Positions 10,157-20,560 of a stretch of 64,000 nt of DNA are shown here, piece by piece (the first letter of the stretch is position 1; each line of letters starts with the position of its first letter). This DNA comes from Davidsoniella eucalypti (taxonomy: Eukaryota; Ascomycota; Sordariomycetes; Microascales; Ceratocystidaceae): the NCBI GenBank assembly GCA_004009845.1, contig RMBW01000199.1:1-64000 (forward strand). The letters run 5' to 3'. The notes below the pieces were generated by a model. That model searched no databases and had not been told where the DNA came from. It was given only the letters and a program-made list of their open reading frames with translations. A program made the translations under genes and the position numbers.

Positions 10157-11742
10157 ACAATAGGCTTCTCCTAACCATAGATTTTCTAGGGTTGCCAGGT
10201 GGATTTCCTTTGCTTCTTCTTTTTTGACTTTTGGTATTTGTGTGGTGCTTGGGGAATTTTAGTATTCTTGTTCCGTACTTGAGGTTATTCCATTCCAAAT
10301 CGATTTCAACCGGTTTGATGCCTGCCTCTATTTCACAAGCTCTTTTCGGAGCCTGTTTGTAGGTGCCCAGCATCATGGAAATCGCCAAACTTTGTACTTT
10401 TTCAAGATGATTCTTGCGGGAGATGGGTTTCATTTTTGTCCACCAGAGAGTCGAACCATATTCCATGATAGGCCTAATTACAGCTTGGTACAGATTTCTA
10501 GTTGCTTTCGAACTTAGGCCGCTATACTTTCGCGAAATCCGTTGAATTCCCATTAGGGTTCTGGTCGCTTTCAGGGCTCTGTCTTGGACATGCACGCTGT
10601 AATTCAGCTGACAGTCTAGCCAGATTCCTAGCCATTTGATCTTCTCTGACGGGTGGATTGTCGTCCCTAGGACGTCTATGTGTTCGTTGCTTGCTGCTTT
10701 ACTCCTTGTTAAATGCAGAAGCTCAGTCTTGGAACTCTCAAATTCGACGGAACTATCGTCGGCTTGCCTGGTGAGATCTTCAACGATAGCCTCTAGAGCT
10801 CTGCAATTTCTCGCAAAGCTTTTTGAAGCTACCGTAATCAGAATATCATCAATGTATGAGATCTGAATGCCATGAACTTGGATGGATTTGGGGATATTTA
10901 TGTGTATAAGTCTCGAATAAATCAAGAACAGAATAGGGAAGATCGGGCTGCCTTGCGGTATGCCCTGGTCAATGGTATAGAAGTTTGTTCGTTTGCCATC
11001 AAAACATATCTGGACCTTCCTCTTTTGAAGGAAGGCTGCAATCCATTGGGTGCAGTTATTCGGAAGACCTAGATTTCTGCAGTGCCACAGTAGGGTGTCC
11101 CTATTAACATGGTCGAAAGCGCCTTTGATATCAAGTAGTGCAATACTCGATTTCAGGCCCTGTTCTTTCCATGACTTGACTTGGTCCATGAGAACCATTG
11201 CTGCATCGATCGTCGATCGTTGTTTCCGTCCGTCAAACTGTGTTGGGTGAAGTAGGTCGTCCTTTGTTGCAGCCAAGAAACCAAGTCTCTGTGCAAAAAT
11301 TCGTTCCAATACTTTACCTAAGCAGTTCAGCAGCGTGATAATCCGATATGCCTTGATACGGGAATAGTCTGGCTTGTTGGGTTTTTTCAATATCACTCCA
11401 ATGCCCTGGTGCCACAACTTAGGACACTGTCCTTTAGTGAATAGCTCCGTGTAGACATAGTGGAAGACCTCGGGGATGGCCCTATACGCATTTTGGATCA
11501 TTTGGAAATTAATCCCATCTGGTCCAGCAGACTTCTTAGGGTTTGAGGTCATGATAGCTCTTTCAATCTCAATGGTAGAGATGTTAGGCCAAGGCCATTT
11601 CGAGTTCTCGTGATGTGGGATGGGTAGAGTGTCTTCGTCCTCAAGGGACTCACCTTTTTCGCCGCCCACAAGATTCAGTAGCATCTTAGCTTTGTCGTCG
11701 AAAGACTCAGCCTTGACACCATTTTCCTCGAGTGGTTGTATA
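10157..11742 (-). CDS. LINE ORF2, reverse transcriptase domain
   Basis: A non-LTR reverse transcriptase that copies the element's RNA at a nicked target. It shows KKSAGPDGINFQMI, the finger motif QRSTIDAAMVLMDQ, the catalytic AFDHVNRD (first Asp) and SYIDDILI (YIDD box). It joins in frame to the endonuclease part at 19428 across the Ty3 insertion: the 5-bp duplication GTATA (+ strand) occurs at both breaks, 11738-11742 and 19423-19427. The 16 or so residues that an open frame would add past 11743 come from the LTR. Confidence 0.9.
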
Positions 11743-11921
11743 TGACACGAACTAGGAAGAGGCAATGGCAAGCAATCTAGAGTAAAGACTTCGATTGATA
11801 CCGATGAAGGAGAAAGACTAATATCTGTTGGAATACGGCGGGAATAGGCCCCTATTTATAACCGTTTATCTGGCTAAGTATCTTACTTAGCCAAATACCA
11901 ACTGGGCCTTAGCCCCTGACA
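11743..11921 (-). repeat. 3' LTR of element A1 copy 1
   Basis: Starts TGTCAGGGGC and ends GTGTCA on the minus strand. It contains TATAAATAGGG as a probable TATA box. The site ATCGGTATCAA downstream of it is complementary to the element's primer binding site. Confidence 0.93.
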
Positions 11922-11984
11922 TTAGCCCCCCCCCCTCTCGGATGCTAACTATAATCTAAAACTAATACTAAAATACATTTTGCG

Positions 11985-14900
11985 CTAATAATGGGGATGG
12001 TGGGTGGGTAAAAAATGAGGCCCCCCCGTAGGGGTGCATGAAACGGGCCCCCCTGTCTTGGGTAGGAAGTCAGCTGATGCTGCTCCAATTAGCGCGCGGT
12101 CTAAGAATATGCGCCATGCGAGGGTGTCTTCGATATGTTTCACTGGTTCCCAAGTAGGGTCCTGGTAACCAGACCATTTAACCAATGCTTGTTCATGCCC
12201 ACGGTATTTCCGTTGGCGGACAATTTCTTCCACGCGGAATTCCCCTTCGGCTATAGCGTCGTCTCCGTATGCTTCCTCCCTTGAGACAGCCTCAGGTTCG
12301 TCGTCTTGGATGACCTGTGAGGGCAGGGGGTTAGTCCCTGCGTGTCGTACCTTGCTGATGTGGAAGACTGGGTGGACTAGGCCTGGAATGTTAAGTCGGA
12401 CTGCGTGGGTGCCTATCAGGCCTGTAACCGTGTAGCGGCGAGCTAGCCAATCTAGCTTCTTAGAGGGTCTTTCCGAAGCGATGTTTTCGCATTTCAGGAG
12501 CACTACGTCTCCTATCTGAAACTGGGAGGCTGGCTGGCGGCGGCGGTTAGCTGCTGTCTCCTGATAATCCTGTGCTGACGCCATGGCAACCTGTGCGAAA
12601 CTGGTGGCGTCGCGGATTTTGTCTAGGAAGGCCTGGGCGTCGTGTACCGGGGACTGCGTGGAGGATGGTTCGCTAGTGGGAGATGGCTCGATGATGTCCA
12701 TGTTGTAACCGTGTGTCGCGAAGAAGGGGGAGATGGCAGTGCTGGAGACGGTGCGGTTGTTTAGGGCGATCTGTGCTTGTGGAAGGAGATCCGCCCAGTT
12801 GTCCTGGGCGAAGGAACAGAAGATCCTGAGGAAGGTTTCAATCTCCTGGTTGCTTCGCTCCTGGGCGCCGTCGGTTTGAGGGTGAAAGGCCGTAGAGAGG
12901 CGACGTTTGATGTTGAGACGGCGGCATGCTTCTCCCCAGAATAGTGATGTGAACTGGGGGCCGCGGTCTGACACGATGGCTGAGGGAAAACCGTGGTGTG
13001 CGAATACGTGGGTGAATAGAGCGTCAGCTGTTGCTTTCGCGGAGGTGTCTGACATGGGGATAAGGATCTGCGACTTGGAGAGTCTGTCGGTGACGCCGAG
13101 GATGAATGTGCAGTGCTTGGAAGGTGGTAAGGGGCCAATGAAGTCCATGGCTAGCTCGGTCCAGTGGCGGTCTGGAACAGGAAGAGGTTTCAAGAGTCCG
13201 CGCTTCTGTTCCCGCCAATACTTGCTTTTACCGCATGTAGTGCAGTTGGCTACGAATTGGCGTACATCGTTGGTGAGTCCTGGCCAGGAGTACTCCCGTG
13301 AAACTAGGTCCCGTGTGATTTCGCGGCCAGGGTGTCCAGACAAGTGTGAGTCGTGGATAGTCTGGATTAGCTTGGTGCGGAGGGGTTCAAAGCGAGGGAT
13401 CCATAGTCTGTTACGCCAGCGTAGGAGGCCTCGGTCGTCGATGGAACATTCGCTGATTTGCCATTGGAGGCCCCATGCTGAGGGGAATGATCTGGCGCCA
13501 TCGAGGACAAGGGATCGTGCAAGCCACCATCTATTATTGGTCTGCAGGGCTTGTGTCCATAGTGAGGTGAGGTCGGCGTCCCCGAAGGGTGAGGGGAGAG
13601 TGGACTGTGTGGCTATTTCGTCTGAGGGAATGTCGGCGTCCGGGATGTTGGACCAAAGGGCGTTGACGACTACTAGGTTGTCTCCTGCTGTTGCGGGGGC
13701 GAGGAGTTGGTGTACTCTACTCATGAGCCTGTCGTCATTGGCATCCTTGGGCATGTCCTGGTCCCTGCGCGATAGTGCGTCGGGGATCACTTGGTCTGTT
13801 CCAGGACGGTGTTTAAGCTCAAAGGAAAAGTCCGACAGTTCGTATCCCCAGCGGCGCTGCCTTTCTGCTAAGGACCTTTTGGTCCTGAAGAATTCCAGGT
13901 TGCGATGGTCGGTGAAGACCGTGAAGTGTATACCTAGCAGGAAGTGTCTCCACTGACGAATGGACCAGTAGATAGCCAGCATTTCCTTGTCATGGATGGG
14001 ATAGTTGGATTCTGCTGGCGTGAGTTTCCTAGATAGGAAGGCAATGGGGTGGTGATGTCCGTCAGGGCCGCGCTGGGTGAGTTCAGCGCCTAGAGCATAG
14101 CCTGAGGAGTCGGCGGAGAGGATTGTTTCCCTGTCAGGGTCGTAGGGGGCTAGTAGAGGAGGAGAGATGAAGGCATCCTTGATGCTGTGGAAGGCCTGGT
14201 CGCAGGCAGGGGACCAAACAAAGGGGGTGTCCTTTTTAGTTAGGTTGGTTAATGGCGCAAGGGTGTCGGATATGCGCGGGACGAAGTCCCTATAGAAGTT
14301 TATGAAGCCAATAAAGCGGCGGAGTTCGGTTAGGGTGTAGGGGCGCTCCCAATTACGAATGGCTTCAGTCTTTTCGGGGTCTGCCCTTATGCCGATACCA
14401 GGGCCGACTAGGAAGCCTAGGAACTTGATCTCCTTGGCTGCGAACTCGCACTTCTTGATGTCGAGTTGGAGGTCGGCCTTGTCGAGGGCAGAGACTATTT
14501 CCAGGACGAGGTTGCGATGGTCTTGGAGCGAGCCCTTAGAATAGATGCACACATCGTCAATGTAGGCGTCGCAGCTGATACCGTGCCATTTGTCGAGGAC
14601 TCCGTTGATGCGTCTCTGGAAGGCAGCAGGGGCGTTGGTTAAGCCGAAAGGGACGACGTTCCACTGGAAGGCACCCAGGGGTGTTCTAAAAGCTGTTATG
14701 TGTTCAGAGCCTGGGGCTATGCGAATCCTGTGGAAGGCGGAGATCACGTCGACCTTTGAAACCCATTCGGAGCTCGCGATGCGTTGGAGGGTTTCTCCCA
14801 TAAGTGGTAGGGGGTACTTATCCTTGATAGACGCATCATTAACACCACGATAGTCGATGCAAAAGCGTACACCACCTCCTGGTTTATTGACAAACAGTAC

Positions 14901-15608
14901 GGACGAGCCATATTCGGAGTTGGCTGGTCCTATGAACTGAGACTGCTTGAGACCTTCCAGGGTCTTTTGTAATACTAGGAGTTCTGCGCGAGTTACTGGG
15001 TAGAGGGATTGTGTCGGAACGGTTGCACCTGGTTTCAGTTTAATCTCTAGGTCGATCCCTGGTCGATGCGGGGGCAGCGTTGTGGCTAATTTGGGATCGA
15101 AAGCCGAGGCAACAGGTTCTAACCAATCCGGCAGGTGAGGACGGGATTTCTCCTTGTGAGCAAGAGCGATCTTAATGTTCTCTAGCGAAGCTCTATAAAT
15201 ATGCGGGTTATCCGCACTTCCACAGAGCTTGTAGAATTCCTCAGCAGTTAACTCTTCTGCTGGTAAGATCGTAATCTCCTGTGTCCTGGGCCTGAGCCGA
15301 ACGTCATTATTTACTAACCATCTTTGTCCTAGAATTATGTCTTCGGACTGGCCGGGAACCACGTAGGCCCAAATGGTTTCCGTGTGGCCGTTGATGGTCA
15401 GGGGGAGTTCGGCGATGGTGTCGATGAGTGGAGGGTTGTCCAGCGTAGTGACTTGGACAATGACCCGCTCAGAGATAGGGTGCGTGGCGGTGGCGAGGTG
15501 GAGGAGACGCGGGGGAATGACGGCGACGGTAAGGCATCCGCTGTCGACGAGGGCTTTTGTGGCGTAACTACCTAAACGAATGTCTAAATAATTTCCTAAA
15601 GCCCCCAT
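11985..15608 (-). CDS. Pol polyprotein of Ty3 element A1 (PR-RT-RH-IN-chromodomain)
   Basis: A 1,207-codon frame without breaks. Order: aspartic protease with VDSG near residue 22; reverse transcriptase with RFCIDYRGVND and YIDD near 345; RNase H with LSADSSGYALG and TDHRNLEFF; integrase with a zinc-binding HHCC region (GHPGRE...CTTCGKSK) and catalytic MDFIGP, VSDRGPQF and NQEIETF; C-terminal chromodomain FRVEEIVRQRKY...ALVKWSGYQDPTWEP. The chromodomain places it with chromoviruses and suggests targeting to marked chromatin. Pol lies in the -1 frame relative to gag. The -1 frame stays open upstream across the gag stop, so the ATG at 15608 may be internal to a Gag-Pol fusion. Confidence 0.95.
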   Translation of the reverse strand: MGALGNYLDIRLGSYATKALVDSGCLTVAVIPPRLLHLATATHPISERVIVQVTTLDNPPLIDTIAELPLTINGHTETIWAYVVPGQSEDIILGQRWLVNNDVRLRPRTQEITILPAEELTAEEFYKLCGSADNPHIYRASLENIKIALAHKEKSRPHLPDWLEPVASAFDPKLATTLPPHRPGIDLEIKLKPGATVPTQSLYPVTRAELLVLQKTLEGLKQSQFIGPANSEYGSSVLFVNKPGGGVRFCIDYRGVNDASIKDKYPLPLMGETLQRIASSEWVSKVDVISAFHRIRIAPGSEHITAFRTPLGAFQWNVVPFGLTNAPAAFQRRINGVLDKWHGISCDAYIDDVCIYSKGSLQDHRNLVLEIVSALDKADLQLDIKKCEFAAKEIKFLGFLVGPGIGIRADPEKTEAIRNWERPYTLTELRRFIGFINFYRDFVPRISDTLAPLTNLTKKDTPFVWSPACDQAFHSIKDAFISPPLLAPYDPDRETILSADSSGYALGAELTQRGPDGHHHPIAFLSRKLTPAESNYPIHDKEMLAIYWSIRQWRHFLLGIHFTVFTDHRNLEFFRTKRSLAERQRRWGYELSDFSFELKHRPGTDQVIPDALSRRDQDMPKDANDDRLMSRVHQLLAPATAGDNLVVVNALWSNIPDADIPSDEIATQSTLPSPFGDADLTSLWTQALQTNNRWWLARSLVLDGARSFPSAWGLQWQISECSIDDRGLLRWRNRLWIPRFEPLRTKLIQTIHDSHLSGHPGREITRDLVSREYSWPGLTNDVRQFVANCTTCGKSKYWREQKRGLLKPLPVPDRHWTELAMDFIGPLPPSKHCTFILGVTDRLSKSQILIPMSDTSAKATADALFTHVFAHHGFPSAIVSDRGPQFTSLFWGEACRRLNIKRRLSTAFHPQTDGAQERSNQEIETFLRIFCSFAQDNWADLLPQAQIALNNRTVSSTAISPFFATHGYNMDIIEPSPTSEPSSTQSPVHDAQAFLDKIRDATSFAQVAMASAQDYQETAANRRRQPASQFQIGDVVLLKCENIASERPSKKLDWLARRYTVTGLIGTHAVRLNIPGLVHPVFHISKVRHAGTNPLPSQVIQDDEPEAVSREEAYGDDAIAEGEFRVEEIVRQRKYRGHEQALVKWSGYQDPTWEPVKHIEDTLAWRIFLDRALIGAASADFLPKTGGPVSCTPTGGPHFLPTHHPHY

Positions 15609-15647
15609 CTCAGTTTCAACTATTCTATCACCGATTAATCCCCCCTG

Positions 15648-15682
15648 GTCGGGGCGCGATTTATCCCGACTATCTAAAAATC
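15648..15682 (-). promoter_or_regulatory. Probable -1 frameshift signal at gag/pol border, A1 copy 1
   Basis: The gag stop lies in GATTTTTAG (15682-15674). A 6-bp stem GTCGGG/CCCGAC (15670-15665 with 15653-15648) closes an 11-nt loop ATAAATCGCGC. Slipping back one base on the T-run enters the pol frame. The same layout occurs at the other three gag/pol borders in the window. Confidence 0.65.
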
Positions 15683-16475
15683 CATGAGGTCACCTGTATC
15701 CGCTGTGTTGTTAGTAGGGGTTCCCTGGGCGCGTGGCTGCGTGGTGGCCATCTGCTCGCTGATGAGGGCGCGGACGTCGTCCAGGGAGAAAGAAGGTGCT
15801 GTGCTGACGGCGTTGGCCTTGACCGAAGGGCGAGAGGTGCGTGACTTGGAACGGCAGTTAGCAGCGGTATGACCCTTGCGTTGGCAGGCAGAGCAAGATA
15901 CGGCCGTAGGACATGTGCCAGAGGGATGTGTTTGGCTGCTACAGAATTGGCAGGGCGTGAGGGGGCACATGGAGGCGTAGTGGCCTGTCTGGCGGCAGTG
16001 ATAGCAGGGTCTGTCAGCTGAGGAGGGTTGCGATCTGGTCGCGGGCGCACGAGATGGTGTTGGCGAGGGGTTCGATCGCCAGTGGTTGGAGTTAATAGCC
16101 TTGGCTTTGGCGAGGGCGCTTTCCTTGATGCGGGCGACTGGGCGCATCTGTGAGATCATTTCGTCTAGTGGTCTGATATGGAACATGTTGGCTAAGTGCA
16201 CTTGCATGTCCAGGTGGAGGCCTTCTTGGAGGACGGAGAGGAGGGTGTTATGGTCGTAGAAATGGGCTTTGTCGCGCAGGGAGCAGAGACGGTTGGTAAA
16301 GGATTCGAATGTCTCGGTAGGGCCTTGCTTGAGCTTCAGCAATTCGCGGTTGGCGAGTCTCGCTCGGTCGGGGTCGTCGTATCGCGAGTCGAGGTAAGAG
16401 AGGAAGGCCTGGAAGCCGGTGTTCATGGGGAGGCATTCGAGGTACTTGGTGCGGACTTGTTCCTTGATCTCCGTC
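15674..16475 (-). CDS. Gag of element A1 copy 1, C-terminal part
   Basis: Continues the Gag at 17865-19043 after the nested element; the reading frame matches across the GACAG duplication (NALS then TEIKEQ). It includes the capsid-like helical region and three CCHC zinc knuckles: CYHCRQTGHYASMC, CQFCSSQTHPSGTC and CSACQRKGHTAANC. It ends DLMDF at the frameshift-like site. Three knuckles is more than the single one in element C. Confidence 0.88.
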
Positions 16476-16480
16476 GACAG

Positions 16481-17859
16481 TGAGAGGATCTAAGGAGGGA
16501 CGAGGCCAACAATCTTAGAAAGGGTGATTAGATTGTGGCCGATGGAGAGAAGGACTATTATCTGTTGGAATAACGGCGGGAAGACGTCCCTATTTATAAC
16601 CGTTTTGCTTAGGCTTAGATCAAGCTTAGCCGAAACCAACTAGGGCCTTAGACCCTTACAATAGCCTCCCCCTCCACCGGCAGAAAAAAACTACTACCTA
16701 GCTAATGTTTTTCTAATTACAAATACCAATAAAACAACCCGTGTACGCTGAAACCAATATTGCAACATCAATAAATTCCTGCCTAATCATTGTCGACGTG
16801 CCCGAAACTCTTGGGGGCGTGTATATTCTGCATCTGCGACGCCCAGGGGGGGTGCAATCCGACCACGAGAGGTACTAGTCCTTCTGCTTCCGGTCACGAC
16901 TTAGCCGGGCCTGTTCCCGGGGCGTACGGGAAGCCTTGGAGGTACATGGTGTCATCATTTCCCCCTGCCTGTTGCAGGAAAAATGGTTGAAAAGGCGGTG
17001 TAAAAATAAAGGGGACGCCGTCGGGCGCATTCGGAGGGTTTCCAGGGCCTGGTAAATGCAATTCTGTGGGATGGGGGGTCCGTGTTGACTCCCGGAAAGA
17101 CCGGACAGAGGGTGCATGCACCCCCAAAAAATGTAAAAAAGGGTGTGAAAATCCTAGCGACTTTAGCGCATGGCTAACGGGGTCGTACAGGAGTAGATGG
17201 CCTGTTGGCTGCAATGGAGGGGTGTATGCCGTGGAGACTCTGTGTCTATTCCGGTTCGACTACGACTTAGCCGGGCTGGTTCCCAGGGCGTACAATCGAC
17301 GCCCTTTCAACAGGCGTGTGCACTCATACAGGTCCATTTTAGCGGGACGACAGAGGTCTACATCAGGCTCTATTTCTGCGGAGAACCAGCGTAATCCCGG
17401 GGTTAATGTCGGCTTAATTTCAGAGAACGTTACAGAGGTACTACTTCCGCGACGATTTGCATCGTTTTACGGGTACTTGACGGCTTCACTTCAGTAAGCA
17501 GCGGCATAACAGGGGGAAAACGTCGGCTCAATTACAAAGAGAGGACGGGTAAATAAAGATAAGGCATTTTCACAGCGCCAAAAAGAGGGGTAATTATCAC
17601 CAAAAACGAAGGTATAATCACAGAAACGAAGGGTGATCGCGTCAAACGTCGACGATCTAAAGGTTGATCGGCCACAAAATGAGAGGATCTAAGGAGGGAC
17701 GAGGCCAACAATCTTAGAAAGGGTGATTAGATTGTGGCCGATGGAGAGAAGGACTATTATCTGTTGGAATAACGGCGGGAAGACGTCCCTATTTATAACC
17801 GTTTTGCTTAGGCTTAGATCAAGCTTAGCCGAAACCAACTAGGGCCTTAGACCCTTACA
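16481..17859 (-). mobile_element. Non-autonomous LTR element (TRIM/LARD-like), copy 1
   Basis: Two 180-bp LTRs (16481-16660 and 17680-17859) flank about 1.02 kb with no gag or pol. The target duplication GACAG is at 16476-16480 and 17860-17864, inside gag of A1. Minus orientation is shown by TATAAATAGGG in the LTR, a primer site TTTTGTGGCCGAT next to the 5' LTR and a purine run GGTGGAGGGGGAGG before the 3' LTR. An internal direct repeat, CGACTTAGCCGGGC...TTCCC, lies at about 16897 and 17262. A 106-codon minus frame at 16894-17214 is shared with the other copy but resembles nothing I know. The purine region resembles element C, which may supply the proteins. Confidence 0.9.
17667..17679 (-). 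promoter_or_regulatory. Primer binding site of the non-autonomous element
   Basis: On minus TTTTGTGGCCGAT directly follows the 5' LTR. It pairs with ATCGGCCACAA inside the LTR (17742-17732) over 11 nt, which fits self-priming rather than a tRNA primer. Confidence 0.65.
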
Positions 17860-17864
17860 GACAG

Positions 17865-19043
17865 GGCGTTCATCGTGTACGCCAGCTGGTCTCTGGTTGA
17901 GTAGAAGCGGTAAGAGTCCACGAGAAATTTCTCGTTAAGCTCCATCTTCCAGGTGGCGTAATCGAAGGTGCCGTCGAACTTGCGGACTGCGTCGATAACA
18001 TCTTTGCGGCGGGCAAGCTGGTCGTCGCGAGGGGGTAGTAAGGCGATCCCGTGAGCTGTAGGAGGGAATGCTGGTGTTGTTGTGAGCCTTTTCTCTGGAG
18101 GCGTGGGGGCGTGTTCGCGGATAGGGGCGAGACGTAGGTTGAGAGGTTTGAGTCTGTCCTCTAAGTCGTCGAGCTGGTTGAGGTCTACTAAGTTGTCGTT
18201 GGCTGGGTCTTCGTATTTGCCACCGAGGAGCTCGAGGATGTCTCGGCCTAGGTTGTCCAGTACTTCAGCAGTGCGTGCAGGGTCCTTGAATTCGGGGGCT
18301 GAGCGTTCTGCCATGCCCTGGAGTGCGGCCATCTGGATCTCTGCGACTTTGAAGTTGTGGTGGAACTGGAAGTCCCATCTTGGCGCAGTGGGTGATATCC
18401 ATTCGGTTGGATCCAGTTGGGCTTTATCGAGGGCAGCTTGGTATTTGGCGGACAGAACTTCGAAGACGCCTGCTGTATCGTCGGAGTATGCGCCTGGCAG
18501 GGGGTGACCGCTTAGAGAGCGACGAGGGGCTTCGATTTTGACTTTAGGGGTGTTCTCCTTGGTGCGTATGGGGATGTCTTTGCTGGAGGACGCGCCGAAG
18601 CCGAGGATGTGAGGGTTGCTAAGAAATCGTGCCAGGAGAATCTGGGCGCTGCGCGGGGACCTGAGGCTGCTTTGACCGGGCACAATGTGGCCGATTATAT
18701 CCGTGGAGATGGACAGACAGTGCAGGTGGTCATGAAAGTGGGCAGCGTGTGCGAGGATGGCAGGGCCTGCGGGAAAGGGGCCAAGTAGTTTGGCCAGACG
18801 GGGTCGCTCAGAGCGTTTGAACAGGGCTAAATAGCACCAGCCCTGGTGTTTCCAGAGGCGTCTCTGGTGGAGAAAGGGGGTGACGACATGGCGCGGCTTG
18901 AAGGCCAGCAAGAAGCGGCGCGTGATGTCTAGCATGAAGTGGGTGAAGGTAATTGCGAGGAATGCGAGGGCGAGACCTTCGGCGGTGCCGTGGTGGGCTC
19001 CAAGGATGGCAGCCCAGAGGTGAAGGAGGAAAAGTTGCAACAT
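17865..19043 (-). CDS. Gag of element A1 copy 1, N-terminal part
   Basis: Starts at the ATG at 19043 (MLQLFLLHLWAAILG). The first 45 residues form a hydrophobic segment that looks like a signal anchor, unusual for Gag. A motif GWCYLALFKRSERPRLAKLL and a His-rich stretch HAAHFHDHLHCL follow; both are conserved in the Gags of A2, C1 and C2 although the rest diverges. The frame enters the nested LTR at 17859. Confidence 0.88.
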
Positions 19044-19083
19044 GGTGCAAGTAAGGTGGACGCGTTAGTCAGTGAGATAGCGA

Positions 19084-19225
19084 AGTGAGGGCACAGTAGG
19101 GTGCGAGAACGATGGTCACGAATAGCGTGAGAGAATGGAGTGCACAGTAGGGTGCGAGTAGAGTGATGGTCACGAATAGCGTGGGAGAACAAGGTGCACA
19201 GTAGGGTGCGAAGAACGAGAACGAT
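19084..19225 (-). repeat. Leader repeats of element A1 copy 1
   Basis: On the minus strand the leader between primer site and gag ATG has two to three tandem units of about 55-60 bp. Each contains CACGCTATTCGTG and GCACCCTACTGTGC, both able to form small hairpins (CACG/CGTG, GCAC/GTGC). The matching array in copy 2 is at 25278-25420. Confidence 0.7.
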
Positions 19226-19243
19226 GGTAGATCGGTATCAAAA

Positions 19244-19422
19244 TGACACGAACTAGGAAGAGGCAATGGCAAGCAATCTAGAGTAAAGACTTCGATTGAT
19301 ACCGATGAAGGAGAAAGACTAATATCTGTTGGAATACGGCGGGAATAGGCCCCTATTTATAACCGTTTATCTGGCTAAGTATCTTACTTAGCCAAATACC
19401 AACTGGGCCTTAGCCCCTGACA
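19244..19422 (-). repeat. 5' LTR of element A1 copy 1
   Basis: 179 bp, apparently identical to the 3' LTR. On the minus strand it is followed by the primer site TTTTGATACCGAT (19243-19231). Confidence 0.93.
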
Positions 19423-19427
19423 GTATA

Positions 19428-20560
19428 TACGAGTCGGTTGTGGGTTTCGTGTATCTCATAGCAGTGAAGACTTCGTCGCCGGTTGCTTGCTCTAAGAAAG
19501 AGTTGAAATAGTTAGTTTTGGTTTTGATAATGGCATGGAAGTACCTGTTTCGTTTTTCTTTGTACTCCGTGTGACAGATCTTATCCTTCTTCCAATGTCG
19601 TTCAGCCCTCAGGAAGGACTTCCTCAATAGCTTGAGTTCGTCGTTCCACCAAGGCTTACTCCGGGGGCAGATGCGAGCCTTCGGCATCACCTCTGCGCAG
19701 GTATCCTGGATGGCGGCGGTCAGAATGGCTGCCAGATCCGGTCGAGTATCTCTTTTTTTGAGATTTTCTAATACTTATGCCTCCTTTTTTTGAGGCTCTC
19801 TCGGAACTGTTTCCAGTCCGTTTTTTTTCAAGTTATATATTGTTTTTTCTGTCTCTTTTTCGTTTTTTCGGGCGTCGTGGAACTGCAATTTAATGCACTG
19901 GTGATCCGAACCGTGGAGACCTTCACACGTCCAACTAGTTTTCGTTTGCTTCATCTGCCCGGTGAGGAAGGCGATATCGATGATTGATATTTTCTGCGAC
20001 CTGGTGGTGAAGAAAGTGCCTCTGTTGACCAGAGCATTCTCGGGATCCACCACCAAGTCCGCATTGTTCCTCTGCAACCAACCAACGACTTCATCTGCAT
20101 GCTGTGATTGCTCACAGTTCACAGACCACCATGGATGATGAGTGTTGAAGTCCCCGACTATGATGCCACTCCCAACCTGCCATTGCTGGACAAGCGGGTG
20201 CTGTAAAAGGGGTTGGGTCGGATGGTTGTAGAGGTTGACCAATAATAGTTGCGCGTCTATATGAAGTCTTATGCATTGAATATCGCTGCTTGCGATGTCG
20301 AGAGGCTTTTCTATTGTGAAGTCAATGTCCTTTTGGATATAGGTCACGACCCTTGGTCTTGTTAGCAGAGATAAAGCTGGTTTGACGGTGTGAAAGTTTT
20401 GGTGGTCCTGGAAAATCCATTTGCCTTCTTTTTTCCATACCCAGGGTTCTTGAATGCACAATATCTCCACTCTCTGCGTTATTGCTAATCCAAAGAGATG
20501 GTCCAAAATGCCTTTACGCTTTCCCTGGTTATGCTGAAAGATCGTGAGTTTTCTAATCAT
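19428..20560 (-). CDS. LINE ORF2, apurinic-type endonuclease domain (with one stop)
   Basis: Starts at ATG 20560, whose ATGATTAG overlaps the ORF1 stop, a layout typical of termination-reinitiation. Endonuclease motifs are CIQEPW, VNLYNHP, VGDFNTHHPWW and GSDHQCI (the SDH box). An in-frame TAA at 19777-19775 interrupts the sequence between the endonuclease and the linker KPWWNDELKLLRKSF; the frame is open again on the other side. The reverse transcriptase continues at 11742. Confidence 0.85.

Larger units (their letters stand above)
11743..19422 (-). mobile_element. Ty3/chromovirus element A1, copy 1 (complete, with nested element)
   Basis: Full-length LTR retrotransposon. The LTRs at 11743-11921 and 19244-19422 (179 bp) look identical by eye, which suggests a recent insertion. 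The target duplication GTATA is at 11738-11742 and 19423-19427, inside LINE ORF2. Gag and pol are separate frames. A polypurine run (GAGAGGGGGGGGGCTAA on minus) precedes the 3' LTR at about 11922-11938. The insertion at 16481-17859 interrupts gag; without it the element is about 6.3 kb and apparently intact. Confidence 0.95.

Noticed and set aside
12907..13956. 349-codon frame opposite pol of A1, and similar long antisense frames at 29163-30029 and 38375-38818
   Set aside because: These mirror the GC-rich third-codon pattern of pol on the other strand; they have no motifs and occur only opposite real coding sequence.
16894..17214. 106-codon frame in the non-autonomous element as a real gene
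   Set aside because: It is shared by both copies, but they are nearly identical in DNA throughout, so conservation gives no support; a plus-strand frame of similar length overlaps it.
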